Shown here one piece after another: positions 10,473-20,579 of a DNA stretch of 64,000 bases. The position numbers and the translations under genes were made by a program. The stretch's first letter is position 1, and each line of letters opens with the position of its first letter. Source of the stretch: Rheinheimera sp. SA_1 (GTDB taxonomy: Bacteria > Pseudomonadota > Gammaproteobacteria > Enterobacterales > Alteromonadaceae); NCBI RefSeq assembly GCF_001669775.1, contig NZ_LXWK01000015.1, forward strand, positions 868,001 through 932,000. Reading direction: 5' to 3'. The notes below the pieces were generated by a model that was given only the letters and a program-made list of their open reading frames with translations, searched no databases and had not been told where the DNA came from.

Positions 10473-11613
10473 GTAATAACTCCAGCACCGCTTTAGCGGC
10501 TTGCGCGCTGGCATCGCAGCGAATTTGTTGATGAATATCGGTAAAAGCGGCCTGGGTTGCGCTACCTGATTGCATCAGCAATGGCTGCATCGCGCTGACC
10601 AGCGCCGGCACTGTCACCTGATCCTGCAGAAATTCCGGCACCAGTGCTTTTTTCGCCAGTAAATTCGGCAAACTAAAAAAGTCGACTTTCACCAGCCGAC
10701 TGGCAATTTGATAGGTCAGCCAGTTGGTTTTGTATGCTACCACCATTGGCGTTTTAGCCAACATCGCTTCCAAAGTCGCTGTGCCGGAAGCGATTAACAC
10801 TGCATCGGCGGCGGTCAGCGTTTGCCTGGCCTGACCAATCAACAAGGTTAACCTAAGATCCGGCGCGATCTCGCGGCATATTTGGCTAAATAATTCGGCT
10901 TTGACCGGCGTCACCATATTACAAACCAGCTGTAAACCTGGGTTTTGCTGCTGTAACTGCACGGCAGCCCGTAAAAATTCTGGCGCTAATAATTTGATTT
11001 CATTGGTGCGACTGCCTGGCATCAGCGCCAGTAACGGTTTATCCGCAGTAAATCCAAGCGCGACTTTGGCCGCGGTTTTGTCCGGTTGTAATGGCATCTG
11101 ATCGGCTAAGGTATGGCCAACAAAGGTACAAGGTACCTGATGTAAATCGTAAAAGGCTTTTTCAAACGGCAACAACGCCAGTACTAAATCAGTGGCCGCA
11201 GCAATTTTAAAAATCCGTTTTTGCCGCCAGGCCCAGACGGACGGGCTGACATAATGCACGGTTTTAATACCGGCTTGTTTGAGCTTCAACTCGACCGGTA
11301 AATTAAAATCCGGCGCGTCAATGCCAATAAATAAGTCCGGTTTGTGCGTGGTAAAATGCGCCAGAATTTCACGGCGTACTTTAAGCAACCGTGGCAACCG
11401 CCCCAGCACCTCAACAATCCCCATCACTGCCAACTCTTCCATATCAAATACGGCTTTTAAGCCTTCGGCGCGCATCCGATCACCGCCAATGCCATAAAAT
11501 TCAGCATTTGGCTGCGCCAGTTTTAGCGCCCGGATTAAATCAGCGCCGAGGATATCACCGGAATGTTCACCGGCAATCAGGGCAATTTTTAAAGGTGAAG
11601 TATTAGATTGCAT
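10465..11613 (-). CDS. lpxB: Lipid-A-disaccharide synthase
   Basis: A 382-residue GT19 glycosyltransferase. It begins [15 protein letters not shown], carries [10 protein letters not shown] and [11 protein letters not shown]-like ([14 protein letters not shown]) motifs, and has [10 protein letters not shown] and ASGTATLEA of the nucleotide-binding half. It joins UDP-diacylglucosamine and lipid X to make the lipid A disaccharide at the inner membrane. The ATG at 11613 is preceded in frame by a GTG at 11616; no strong Shine-Dalgarno is visible. A terminator lies between it and lpxA, so it may have its own promoter in 11617-11714. Confidence 0.96.
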   Translation of the reverse strand: MQSNTSPLKIALIAGEHSGDILGADLIRALKLAQPNAEFYGIGGDRMRAEGLKAVFDMEELAVMGIVEVLGRLPRLLKVRREILAHFTTHKPDLFIGIDAPDFNLPVELKLKQAGIKTVHYVSPSVWAWRQKRIFKIAAATDLVLALLPFEKAFYDLHQVPCTFVGHTLADQMPLQPDKTAAKVALGFTADKPLLALMPGSRTNEIKLLAPEFLRAAVQLQQQNPGLQLVCNMVTPVKAELFSQICREIAPDLRLTLLIGQARQTLTAADAVLIASGTATLEAMLAKTPMVVAYKTNWLTYQIASRLVKVDFFSLPNLLAKKALVPEFLQDQVTVPALVSAMQPLLMQSGSATQAAFTDIHQQIRCDASAQAAKAVLELLHD

Positions 11614-11714
11614 CACGTTATTATCGGATCCTTGCTGGATATATACGACCGATCTTACCTTGCTTTAGGCAATCACGGCAGCATTTTATCGGGTTGCTTT
11701 GCTGCTGAACGCAA

Positions 11715-11747
11715 ATAAAAACGCCGTTGTCAGACCCGACAACGGCG
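11715..11747 (-). terminator. Rho-independent terminator after lpxA
   Basis: A perfect 10-bp stem, CGCCGTTGTC (11722-11731) / GACAACGGCG (11738-11747), with a 6-nt loop. On the minus strand it is followed by TTTTTA. It lies 28 bases past the lpxA stop and splits the lpx operon before lpxB. Confidence 0.88.
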
Positions 11748-11774
11748 CTTCAAAAATGGTTGTATTGCAATCAG

Positions 11775-12545
11775 TTAACGGACAATACCACGCGTTGAAT
11801 TCTGAATAAAACTCGTAAATAACTTAATTTCCGGCCACTGCTCAGTTTTGTCAGCAAGCTCGGTCAGTGCTTCATTGACCGTCAAACCCTGCCGGTACAA
11901 CACTTTGTATGCCCGACGAATTTCCAGAATGGCCTCGGCACTAAAACCTCGACGCTTTAAGCCTTCTGAGTTAATCCCGTTTGGCACTGCGTGTGAACCA
12001 TGCGCCATCACAAAAGGCGGAACATCTTTGACCACAATAGAACCGCCGCCAATAAAGCTGTGCGAGCCGATCTGACAGAATTGGTGCACTCCACTCATGC
12101 CACCAATAATCACCCAGTCACCAACGTGACAATGTCCTGCGGTGGAAGCGCCATTGGCAAAAATAACATTGTTACCAATCACACAGTCATGCGCGACATG
12201 GGTGTAATTCATAAACAAATTGTGGCTGCCAATCAGGGTCAAACCTTTGTCCTGAATGGTGCCGCGATGCACAGTGCAACCTTCGCGGAAAATATTAAAA
12301 TCACCAATATGTAATTCAGTCGGTTCATTTTTATATTTTTTATCCTGGCAAGCTTCGCCGATACTGGCGAACTGGAAAAAATGGTTGCCACGGCCAATGG
12401 TCGAAGGACCTTTAATCACCACGTGTGATTCGACAATACAATCATCGCCTAATGTCACGCCAGCGCCGATGTAGCTAAAAGGGCCAATCCGCACATTATT
12501 GCCAATCACAGCACCTGGTTCGATCACTGCTGAAGGATGGATCAT
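11775..12545 (-). CDS. lpxA: UDP-N-acetylglucosamine acyltransferase
   Basis: A 256-residue left-handed beta-helix acyltransferase starting MIHPSAVIEPGAVIG. It has repeated hexapeptides and FMNYTHVAHDCVIGN carrying the catalytic His. It performs the first step of lipid A synthesis, adding a hydroxyacyl chain from ACP to UDP-GlcNAc. The ATG at 12545 lies one base after the fabZ stop; an extension into fabZ is open but matches no family N-terminus. Confidence 0.97.
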   Translation of the reverse strand: MIHPSAVIEPGAVIGNNVRIGPFSYIGAGVTLGDDCIVESHVVIKGPSTIGRGNHFFQFASIGEACQDKKYKNEPTELHIGDFNIFREGCTVHRGTIQDKGLTLIGSHNLFMNYTHVAHDCVIGNNVIFANGASTAGHCHVGDWVIIGGMSGVHQFCQIGSHSFIGGGSIVVKDVPPFVMAHGSHAVPNGINSEGLKRRGFSAEAILEIRRAYKVLYRQGLTVNEALTELADKTEQWPEIKLFTSFIQNSTRGIVR

Positions 12546-12546
12546 A

Positions 12547-12999
12547 TTAAAGCTCTCTTCTGGCACACATCAATTCAGCAGTACAGACAATTTGTCCATC
12601 CACTTTGGCTTCACAAGCGAATTTCCACAGATTGCGGCGTTCTTTTAAAAACTTCACTTCAATCACCATCTGATCGCCAGGCATTACCGGCTTTTTAAAG
12701 CGGGCTTCGTCGATAGCGGCAAACAAGTACAATTCGTTTTCTGAGCGTTCGGTAACCGTTTTAAACCCAAGAATACCGGTGGCCTGTGCCATCGCTTCCA
12801 GAATTAACACCCCTGGGAAAATTGGCATGCCCGGAAAATGGCCGGTAAAAATAGGCTCATTAATGGTGACGTTTTTAATGGCGGTGAGCGACTCGCCGGG
12901 GGTGTAATCAAGCACCCTGTCGATTAATAAAAACGGATAGCGATGTGGTAACAACGCCATAATTTCCTGAATTTCGATGGTATTTAATGAATTCGTCAA
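12547..12999 (-). CDS. fabZ: 3-hydroxyacyl-ACP dehydratase FabZ
   Basis: A 150-residue hotdog-fold dehydratase with [14 protein letters not shown], the catalytic His in [12 protein letters not shown] and the catalytic Glu in LEAMAQATG. It dehydrates hydroxyacyl-ACP in fatty acid elongation and draws on the same substrate pool as LpxA and LpxD. The start codon is TTG at 12999, supported by GAGGG at a 7-base spacing; no ATG fits the family N-terminus. Confidence 0.97.
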   Translation of the reverse strand: MTNSLNTIEIQEIMALLPHRYPFLLIDRVLDYTPGESLTAIKNVTINEPIFTGHFPGMPIFPGVLILEAMAQATGILGFKTVTERSENELYLFAAIDEARFKKPVMPGDQMVIEVKFLKERRNLWKFACEAKVDGQIVCTAELMCARREL

Positions 13000-13054
13000 A
13001 ATGAACCCTCTGACTGATTAGACCAGAACAAACAACCACAACAAAACGATGTGG

Positions 13055-14095
13055 TTATTCGCCGGTGACGTTACGTAATTGAGCCAGTTCCTGCTCGACA
13101 TCACGCAACCGCTGATATATTTGTTCCAGCTGACGATAACGGGCGTTATTTTTTCGCCATTCCAGATTGGTCGTTGCTGGCATCCCGGACGAGTAAATGC
13201 CTTTTTCAGTGATGGCTTTGGTGATCATCGACATGCCGGTAATTTGCACGGCATCACAAATTTCGATGTGGCCGGTAATAGCGCAAGCACCGCCAATCAC
13301 ACAATATTTGCCAATTTTAGTACTACCGGCAACGACTGTACAGCCAGCGATGCAGCTATGGTCGCCGATCTGGACGTTATGGGCAATTTGCACCTGATTA
13401 TCCAGAATGACATTGTTGCCAATCAACGTGTCGCCGATTGCACCACGATCGATGGTGGTATTGGCGCCAATTTCACAGTCGTCACCAACAATCACAGTAC
13501 CGACCTGAGGAATTTTCAGCCACTGGCCACGCTCGTTGGCAAAGCCAAAACCGTCAGCGCCCAGCACGGCACCGCTGTGCACAATACAACGCTCACCAAG
13601 ACGAACCCGATGATAAACCGTCACTTTAGGCCAGATTCTACAGTTGGCGGCAATTACCGCCCCTTCGCCGATAAAACTACCGGCGCCAATCTGCACACCA
13701 GCAGCAATCACTACATCTTTACTGACTACCACATAAGGCCCAAGTTGAGCCGTAGGGTCTATCTGTGCAGAGCTATCGATAATTGCCGTGGGATGGATAC
13801 CATTGGCCGCTGCGGGTGTGGTATCAAGCAACTGCGCCACTTTGGCAAAAGCTACATAGGGATCTTTAACGACCAATGCAGCAACAGGGCAAAACTCCAG
13901 ATCTTCTGCTTTGATAAGCAACGCTGAGGCTTTGGTCTGCTGCAGAAATTTACGGTATTTGGCGTTTGACAGAAAAGTAATCTGTCCGGACATTGCGTCC
14001 TCAAGTGTGGCAACGGCGCTGACTTCAACAGCGCCGTCTCCATGGAGCTGAGCACCTAAATGCTCAGCCAATGTCTGTAATGTATAAACCGACAT
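13055..14095 (-). CDS. lpxD: UDP-3-O-(3-hydroxymyristoyl)glucosamine N-acyltransferase
   Basis: A 346-residue protein with a LpxD N-terminal uridine-binding domain (residues 1-100), a hexapeptide beta-helix containing NVILDNQVQIAHNVQIGD (catalytic His) and a C-terminal helix. It performs the third lipid A step. The start ATG overlaps the skp stop by one base (TAATG), suggesting translational coupling. Confidence 0.97.
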   Translation of the reverse strand: MSVYTLQTLAEHLGAQLHGDGAVEVSAVATLEDAMSGQITFLSNAKYRKFLQQTKASALLIKAEDLEFCPVAALVVKDPYVAFAKVAQLLDTTPAAANGIHPTAIIDSSAQIDPTAQLGPYVVVSKDVVIAAGVQIGAGSFIGEGAVIAANCRIWPKVTVYHRVRLGERCIVHSGAVLGADGFGFANERGQWLKIPQVGTVIVGDDCEIGANTTIDRGAIGDTLIGNNVILDNQVQIAHNVQIGDHSCIAGCTVVAGSTKIGKYCVIGGACAITGHIEICDAVQITGMSMITKAITEKGIYSSGMPATTNLEWRKNNARYRQLEQIYQRLRDVEQELAQLRNVTGE

Positions 14096-14610
14096 TATTT
14101 AGCTTTGCTAACCTGAGTCACCACAGCTGATGAAATATCAAACTCTGGCTTGGCAAACACAGCAGCTTCAGCGTTCAGGATCACATCATACTGGTCTTTA
14201 GCAGCAATACCTTCAATGGCAGTTTTGATTAAAGCACCAATTTTGTTGTTCTCTTCGCCCTGACGCTGACGGTAGCTTTCTTCTAAGCTACGTGCCATTG
14301 GCTCATATTGTTGCTGTTGTTTTTCGATTGAGGTTTGCAGTTCTTTTTTCTGCGCTTCGCTCATCGTTGAACCGTCACGTTTAAATTTTTCAATGTTAAA
14401 CTTCAGGTCATTTTCCAGCTTTTGCATTTCTGCAAACTTAGCACCAAATTCAGTTTTCAGAGCTTCCTGAATTTTCGCTGTTTGTGGGATTTGGCTGAAC
14501 ACGGCACGTACATTCACCACACCGATTTTCATTTCTTTTGCAGTAACAGAACCAGCCATCAGAACACTGGCGAGTAACACTGCTGTTTTAGTAAAGCTTG
14601 GCTTAAACAT
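14095..14610 (-). CDS. skp: Periplasmic chaperone Skp (OmpH family)
   Basis: A 171-residue secreted protein. The ATG at 14610 has AAAGGA five bases upstream. The signal peptide (MFKPSFTKTAVLLASVLMAG, cleavage after SVTA) precedes KIGVVNVRAVFSQIP and a long charged helical region (about residues 45-125) typical of the Skp tentacles. It holds unfolded outer-membrane proteins in the periplasm for the Bam complex. It sits directly after bamA. Confidence 0.93.
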   Translation of the reverse strand: MFKPSFTKTAVLLASVLMAGSVTAKEMKIGVVNVRAVFSQIPQTAKIQEALKTEFGAKFAEMQKLENDLKFNIEKFKRDGSTMSEAQKKELQTSIEKQQQQYEPMARSLEESYRQRQGEENNKIGALIKTAIEGIAAKDQYDVILNAEAAVFAKPEFDISSAVVTQVSKAK

Positions 14611-14636
14611 AATGTCCTTTGACCTCAAAATTATTC

Positions 14637-17138
14637 TTAAAAAGTTGTGCCGATATTAAAGCTGAAGTTCTCCTGCTCATCACCATCATACTTTTTGATG
14701 ATTTTGGCCAGGCTGAAAGTTAATGGACCCATCGGTGAAATCCACTGTACTGTGACCCCTGCAGAGACCCGAATCATACCTGCATCTGAATAATCCAGCA
14801 ATTCGCTTTGCAGAGAATTGGAATTCTGATATCGGGTAAGGTTGGCGAATCTGTTGATGTCGAACTCGGTATCCCAGACGTTACCGGCATCGACAAACAA
14901 ACTAGTCCGCACTGAGTTGGCATAATCTTCTTTTAACAGCGGCGTTGGGGTAATTAACTCCAGCGTCGCAATTGCCATCGCATTACCACCAAAAGATCGC
15001 GTCGAAATATCATAACTGTCGAATTCAGGCGACATTGGCAGATTTGGCAACACAGCACCTGAACCTGAACCTGTTGGATCAGGCAGACCTGGTATTGAGT
15101 TGACGTAACGATACACCGCACGTGGACCAATGACCCGGTTTTCAAAGCCGCGGAAATTCTGGCCACCGGCATAGAAGTTATCACTGAATGGCAAAGTATG
15201 ATCGTAGCCGTTGTTCGAGCCATAACCATTGCCGTAACCCATTTCCAATTTGCTCAGGAACGACCAACTGTGATCATTACTTAACGCAATGTAATTCGCT
15301 GCTTCAAAATTGGTTTTGAAGTAGGTTAAATCAGAATTTGGCGTGGTAATTTTACCGGATATAGATACGCGCAAACCGTCAGTCGGGAAAGTACCGCGGT
15401 TTAAAGTACTACGGATCCAACCCACTGAGACATCATAGTTGGTAAATTTGTAGGCTTGATCCGGACGGTTTGGATCAACCAACACTGCACGGAAGTGACG
15501 CAGCTGATCAAATTCCTGAATATAGGCAATTTCGCTGAAAGTAACGGCAGTACCAAAATTCAGTCGGCTGTATTCGTTGATTGGGAAGCCAAAATTAAGA
15601 CCGGTGCCGTAGCTGGTCTGGTTATATGCTTCTGCACCCGCTTTGCTGCCGTCAAAATCACTGTAAAAGACGTTGCCGCCCAGACTGATGCCATCCAGGG
15701 TGAAATATGCATCGGTATAAGACAGGTTAATCGACTTCTGATACTTGTTGGTGTTCAGACTAATACCAGCTGCGTTGCCTGAGCCTAAAAAGCTTTGTTG
15801 CTCAATACCAAACTGGAAAGCCAACCCCTGATAACTACCAAAGGACACGCCGGCATTAAAACTGCCTGACGAACGTTCTTTGATTTTAAAATCGACGTCA
15901 ACTTTGTCTTCAGTGCCTGGCACTGGCTTGGTTTCAAATTCAACCTTTTCGATATACGGCAGACGTTGTACCCATAATTTTGAAGACTCCAGGGTGTCGT
16001 TCGACAACCAGGCACCTTCCATCTGACGGATTTCACGGCGAATAACTTCATCTTTGGTCGCGGCATTGCCACTAACCAGAATGCGGTTCACGTACACCCG
16101 TTTACCCGGATCAACTGACAAGGTCAAAGATACTTCTTTGGTTTCATCGTTGATATTGGTACTGGTGCGGACTTTGGAATTGGCATAACCGAAGCTTGCC
16201 AGAAACTTGGCAATACTTTCCTCGGTGTAAGTGACCAGAGCACCGTTATACAACTGTCCGGATTTGAGCGGCAGCATGGCTTTGATAAATTCATCCTGGC
16301 CAATCAAATCACCGACAAAATCGACACCAGTGACGGTATATTGCTCGCCTTCTTTCACCTGGAGCGTCACGTAAACCGAAGTTTTGTCCGGGCTGACAGC
16401 AACCGTATTGGCTTCAATCTCAAACCGTAAATAGCCACGGTCAAGATAAAAACTGCGGACTTTTTCCAAATCGCCTTTTAAGGTGTCTTTCTGATAACGA
16501 TCTGATGCCATAAAACGCCACCAGGGTAAATCAACCAAAGATTCGGTATCTTTCAGAATTTGTGCGTCATCAAACAGCTCATTACCAACGATATTGATCT
16601 GCCGCACTGACGCTGCATCACCTTCGACAAATTCTAGCTTCAGGTTGACGCGGTTACGTGGCAGGTAAGTCAGTTTAATAGCGACTTTGGCGTTGTATTT
16701 ACCAACACCGTGATAGAACTCAGTTAAACCATTTTCAATTTCACGGATGATGGTTTTATCCAGCTGTTCACCGATGATAATTTTCTGGTTGGTCAGACTT
16801 TCTGACAACTGTTCTTCTTTGATGTCTTTGTTGCCATCAAACTCTATGGCGTTGATTGTTGGCCGTTCTTTCACCCGGAAAGTGATGGTATTTCCATCGC
16901 GAAAAACCGCGATTTCATCAAAATGGCCAGCAGCATATAAAGATTTGATACCTTTGGACAGGGTGTATTCTGTCACTGTATCGCCGATATTAAATGGCAG
17001 ATTATTCAGGGCCGCGCCTAATGCAACGCGTTGCAAGCCTTCCACCTGAATGTCTTTCACCGTAAATGATTGTTCAGCGAGCACCGAGTTGCTGGCAGTG
17101 GCCAACAACATCGCGGCTACTAATCGTTTAATTGTCAT
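14637..17138 (-). CDS. bamA: Outer membrane protein assembly factor BamA
   Basis: An 833-residue precursor with an N-terminal signal peptide ending VLA-EQ. Five POTRA repeats follow (about residues 22-425), then a 16-strand beta-barrel with the FRGFENRVIGP segment (the conserved L6 loop RGF motif). It ends with the aromatic FNIGTTF. It inserts beta-barrel proteins into the outer membrane and is essential. Neighbours rseP (upstream) and skp (downstream) match the envelope role. Confidence 0.98.
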   Translation of the reverse strand: MTIKRLVAAMLLATASNSVLAEQSFTVKDIQVEGLQRVALGAALNNLPFNIGDTVTEYTLSKGIKSLYAAGHFDEIAVFRDGNTITFRVKERPTINAIEFDGNKDIKEEQLSESLTNQKIIIGEQLDKTIIREIENGLTEFYHGVGKYNAKVAIKLTYLPRNRVNLKLEFVEGDAASVRQINIVGNELFDDAQILKDTESLVDLPWWRFMASDRYQKDTLKGDLEKVRSFYLDRGYLRFEIEANTVAVSPDKTSVYVTLQVKEGEQYTVTGVDFVGDLIGQDEFIKAMLPLKSGQLYNGALVTYTEESIAKFLASFGYANSKVRTSTNINDETKEVSLTLSVDPGKRVYVNRILVSGNAATKDEVIRREIRQMEGAWLSNDTLESSKLWVQRLPYIEKVEFETKPVPGTEDKVDVDFKIKERSSGSFNAGVSFGSYQGLAFQFGIEQQSFLGSGNAAGISLNTNKYQKSINLSYTDAYFTLDGISLGGNVFYSDFDGSKAGAEAYNQTSYGTGLNFGFPINEYSRLNFGTAVTFSEIAYIQEFDQLRHFRAVLVDPNRPDQAYKFTNYDVSVGWIRSTLNRGTFPTDGLRVSISGKITTPNSDLTYFKTNFEAANYIALSNDHSWSFLSKLEMGYGNGYGSNNGYDHTLPFSDNFYAGGQNFRGFENRVIGPRAVYRYVNSIPGLPDPTGSGSGAVLPNLPMSPEFDSYDISTRSFGGNAMAIATLELITPTPLLKEDYANSVRTSLFVDAGNVWDTEFDINRFANLTRYQNSNSLQSELLDYSDAGMIRVSAGVTVQWISPMGPLTFSLAKIIKKYDGDEQENFSFNIGTTF

Positions 17139-17165
17139 TATTTTGGACTACTTATGATTAGTTTA

Positions 17166-18521
17166 TTACAAACGAGAAATATCGTTGAGCAGCGCAATTC
17201 CCATTAACATCAGCAGAACGAAGGCTCCAATTTTAAAACCTGTCTCCTGCGCTTTCTCAGAGACCGGCCTGCCGGTGAGAAGTTCCACCACAAGATACAT
17301 TAAATGGCCGCCATCCAAAATAGGCAACGGCAGTAAATTTACCACACCAAGGTTGACACTTATCAGCGCCAGGAAGGATAAGAAGGCAATAAGCCCCAAA
17401 TCTGCACTATTTCCAGCACCTTGCGCAATCGAAATTGGCCCGCTTAAATGCTTGACTGACACATCGCCAAACAACAGTTTTTCGACCATCGAAAAGCTCA
17501 GGCGTACCAGTTGCCAGGTCCTTACTGTGCCTTGCCAGACGGCATCAACCGGACCATATTGCTGCTCAAAAAACATTGAATCTTCAAGCGGTTGCACCTT
17601 GGGCGCTACCCCTAGAAAGCCCTGGTGAAAGCCATCCGGCATGGTGCGGCTTTGCGGCGTCACATCCAGCCGGACTTCGGCGCCCTGGCGTTCAATCAGC
17701 AGCGGAATTGGCTTGCCAGGGTTGTTCTGAATAATTTGCACTAGTTGATCCCAACGCTGCAAACTGACCCCGGCAGCGGCAATAAATTTATCACCCATTT
17801 GCAGGCCAGAAATTTCTGCAGCAGAGCCTTTTTCCAGGCTGGCGACCTCTAATAATGCGATTGCTTGTTTCGGAACTAGCCCCAAACTGGTAAAAATAGA
17901 GTCTTTGTCCGGATCAAAGCGCCAATCGCGTAAATCCAGCTGATAAGTTGCTTCAGCCTCTGTTTCTGGATCTTGCATCGTGAAGCTGACATTGTCGCGG
18001 CCAATCTGCCCGACCAGCAGTAAACTAATGGCCTGCCAGTCGCGGACAGCTTCGCCATTCACAGCAACAATCTTTTGCTCGTTTGGCAGCTGTGCAGTTG
18101 CGGCAATTGAATTTGGAATGACATCGGCCACCACTGGCTTTAACGTTGGTACACCGATCAAATACATTACCGCCAAAATGAAAATGGCAAACAAAAAATT
18201 GGCAATGGGCCCGGCGGCAATCACTGCCATCCGCTGCGGTACTGTTTTGTTATTAAAAGCTAAATCAGCAAATTGCGGCAACACCGGGTCAATGCGCTCA
18301 TCCAGCATCCGCACATAGCCACCCAGTGGAATCGCAGCAATGATAAATTCGGTGCCTTGGCGGTCACGCCAGCTAAACAAGGTTTTGCCAAAACCAATCG
18401 AAAACTTTTTCACCAGAATGCCGTTTTTACGCGCCACCCAAAAATGACCAAATTCGTGGACAGTGACCAATAATCCCAATGCCACCACAAAAGACATCAG
18501 GCTCCAGAGTATGTCACTCAT
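17166..18521 (-). CDS. rseP: Sigma-E regulator site-2 protease RseP
   Basis: A 451-residue integral-membrane zinc protease. HEFGH (residues 22-26) lies in the first membrane helix, tandem PDZ domains occupy about 115-310, and LPILDGGHL gives the third zinc ligand. It cleaves the anti-sigma factor RseA during envelope stress. The ATG overlaps the dxr stop by 4 bases (ATGA). It is followed by bamA. Confidence 0.97.
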   Translation of the reverse strand: MSDILWSLMSFVVALGLLVTVHEFGHFWVARKNGILVKKFSIGFGKTLFSWRDRQGTEFIIAAIPLGGYVRMLDERIDPVLPQFADLAFNNKTVPQRMAVIAAGPIANFLFAIFILAVMYLIGVPTLKPVVADVIPNSIAATAQLPNEQKIVAVNGEAVRDWQAISLLLVGQIGRDNVSFTMQDPETEAEATYQLDLRDWRFDPDKDSIFTSLGLVPKQAIALLEVASLEKGSAAEISGLQMGDKFIAAAGVSLQRWDQLVQIIQNNPGKPIPLLIERQGAEVRLDVTPQSRTMPDGFHQGFLGVAPKVQPLEDSMFFEQQYGPVDAVWQGTVRTWQLVRLSFSMVEKLLFGDVSVKHLSGPISIAQGAGNSADLGLIAFLSFLALISVNLGVVNLLPLPILDGGHLMYLVVELLTGRPVSEKAQETGFKIGAFVLLMLMGIALLNDISRL

Positions 18522-19717
18522 CGGACGAAATTCCTTAGTTGTTGTTGGGCATAAGCCCGGCTTTCAGCGTCTAGCGCCAGAATATCATCCAGTTGTGATG
18601 CCTGATGGCTGGCAAAGCGCGCCAGGCAGAGCGCATTCAGTTTGGCAATCGCGGTAAATGAAATCTGTTGTTGTAAAAAGGCTTCAACCGCCACTTCATT
18701 GGCGGCATTAAGTGCTGTTGTCGCGCCCTGCCCATGTCGACAGGCGTCAATCGCCAGACCAAGACAAGGGTAACGTTGCGGCTCCGGCCGTTCAAAAGTG
18801 AAGCTACCTAAATTGAAGAAATCCAGCGGTTTAACGTTGCTGGCAATGCGCTCTGGAAATGCCAGCGCATGCGCAATCGGCGTGCGCATATCGGGATTAC
18901 CAAGCTGTGCCAACACCGAACCGTCACTGTATTGCACCATTGAATGAATAATACTTTGCGGATGCAGCACCACTTCAATATCTTGCGGCTGACAATTAAA
19001 CAACCAGCGTGTCTCGATAAACTCGAGGCCTTTGTTCATCATGGTGGCGCTGTCGACGGAGATTTTCCGCCCCATAGCCCAATTGGGATGAGCAACCGCT
19101 TGCTCGGGCGTGATCTGATCAAACAGGGCTAAATCAGTTTGCCGGAATGGGCCGCCACTGCCAGTCAGCAGAATTTTCGAGATACCGGCCTGTGGCAACG
19201 ATCCTTGATAACTATGGGCTTGCAAGGCGGGTGGCAGGCATTGGAAAATAGCGTTGTGCTCGCTGTCGATCGGCAACAAAATTGCTTGATGGTGTTTAAC
19301 CGCATCAATAAACAATTCTCCGCTCATCACCAGCGCTTCTTTGTTGGCCAGCAATACCGTTTTGCCTTGTTTCACTGCCGCCAGCGTTGGTAACAAACCA
19401 GCCGCTCCGACAATCGCCGCCATCACAATATCAGCGTCTGTGTGACCAGCCAGTTCTGCAAATGATGCTGCGCCAACCAGAACTTCAGTTTGACTACCAG
19501 ATATCGTCAGTTGCTCACGCAACCAGCGTGCATCAGACTCCAAGAGCAAAGCTGCAAAACGGGGTTTAAAATCCAAACATTGTTGCAGCAGTTTTTCGAC
19601 TTGCCGGCCCGCGGTCAACGCCAGCACCGAAAAGCGCTCCGGGTGCTGTGCTATCACATCCAGCGTATTGCAACCAATAGAACCAGTCGAGCCTAAAATG
19701 ACAACCTGACGGGGCAT
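18518..19717 (-). CDS. dxr: 1-deoxy-D-xylulose 5-phosphate reductoisomerase
   Basis: A 399-residue protein with NADPH-binding GSTGSIGCNTLDVI at the N-terminus, LANKEALVMSGEL, and the metal-binding region LLPIDSEHNAIFQCL. It makes MEP from DXP in the non-mevalonate isoprenoid pathway. It overlaps cdsA by one base upstream (TAATG) and rseP by four downstream, so the segment is tightly coupled. Confidence 0.98.
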   Translation of the reverse strand: MPRQVVILGSTGSIGCNTLDVIAQHPERFSVLALTAGRQVEKLLQQCLDFKPRFAALLLESDARWLREQLTISGSQTEVLVGAASFAELAGHTDADIVMAAIVGAAGLLPTLAAVKQGKTVLLANKEALVMSGELFIDAVKHHQAILLPIDSEHNAIFQCLPPALQAHSYQGSLPQAGISKILLTGSGGPFRQTDLALFDQITPEQAVAHPNWAMGRKISVDSATMMNKGLEFIETRWLFNCQPQDIEVVLHPQSIIHSMVQYSDGSVLAQLGNPDMRTPIAHALAFPERIASNVKPLDFFNLGSFTFERPEPQRYPCLGLAIDACRHGQGATTALNAANEVAVEAFLQQQISFTAIAKLNALCLARFASHQASQLDDILALDAESRAYAQQQLRNFVR

Positions 19718-20577
19718 TAAAAGCCACCTAACATAGCAACAAATAACGCAAATAACGGTGCCGTGGCGGTCAGACTGTCGATACGATCCATGATGCCGCC
19801 ATGACCAGGGAAGATGCTGCCGCTGTCTTTCAGGCCTGCTACCCTTTTAAACATACTTTCGGATAAATCGCCAAACACCGACAACAACGTCAGGATAAAC
19901 GCCGCCAGATACCACAGAGCCACGCCTTGCGGCCACTGCAAATAAGCAGCAACACCGGTCAAAAGTGCCATCACAAACGCCATGCCGCCAATCATACCTT
20001 CCAGCGTTTTACCCGGGCTAACTTCTGGCAACAACTTATGTTTACCAAAGGGTTTACCAATCACATAACCGCCAATATCAGCGGCCCACACCAGCCCCAG
20101 CAACATGCAAATCAGCCAGGCCCCGGTAAAAGTCGATTGCTCATAATTGACATTTCTAAGCAGCAATAACGCGGCAAAACTAGGCACCAGCGTCAGCCAG
20201 CCCATCATCGCTTTGAACAATTTCTGCTGTTGCCAGTAAGCTTTCGTATTACTGAAACTAAGCACCAGTAATACCGCCAGCAACCACCAGCCCACGCCAA
20301 TCCACAAAGCTGATTCAGCCACCAGATTGGTTTGCACCGGCCACGCCAGCTGCGGTGGTAACGCCTGATAACACAGTAAATACCAAAATGCTGACCCGAC
20401 AGTAAAACTTAAGCGTTGTGGCACTGTCTGCCAACCGCAAAAACTGGCCCATTCCCAGGCCGCGATTAAAAATGCGCAGCCAAGGAAGATGGCAAAGCCA
20501 ATCGGCGGCAGGTAAAACACGGCGCCAAGCGCCAAAGGCGCCAGTACTAATGCCGTGAGCAGACGTTGTTTAAACAA
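19717..20577 (-). CDS. cdsA: Phosphatidate cytidylyltransferase
   Basis: A 286-residue polytopic membrane enzyme with about seven or eight hydrophobic segments. The CdsA signature runs through FGDLSESMFKRVAGLKDSG and PGHGGIMDRIDSL near the C-terminus. It makes CDP-diacylglycerol from phosphatidate and CTP. The start is a TTG at 20577, supported by AAGGAT seven bases upstream, which overlaps the end of uppS. Confidence 0.95.
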   Translation of the reverse strand: MFKQRLLTALVLAPLALGAVFYLPPIGFAIFLGCAFLIAAWEWASFCGWQTVPQRLSFTVGSAFWYLLCYQALPPQLAWPVQTNLVAESALWIGVGWWLLAVLLVLSFSNTKAYWQQQKLFKAMMGWLTLVPSFAALLLLRNVNYEQSTFTGAWLICMLLGLVWAADIGGYVIGKPFGKHKLLPEVSPGKTLEGMIGGMAFVMALLTGVAAYLQWPQGVALWYLAAFILTLLSVFGDLSESMFKRVAGLKDSGSIFPGHGGIMDRIDSLTATAPLFALFVAMLGGF

Positions 20578-20579
20578 TC

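Noticed and set aside
13079-13927. 282-codon plus-strand frame opposite lpxD
   Set aside because: Long but entirely antisense to lpxD; composition is that of a shadow of hexapeptide repeats.
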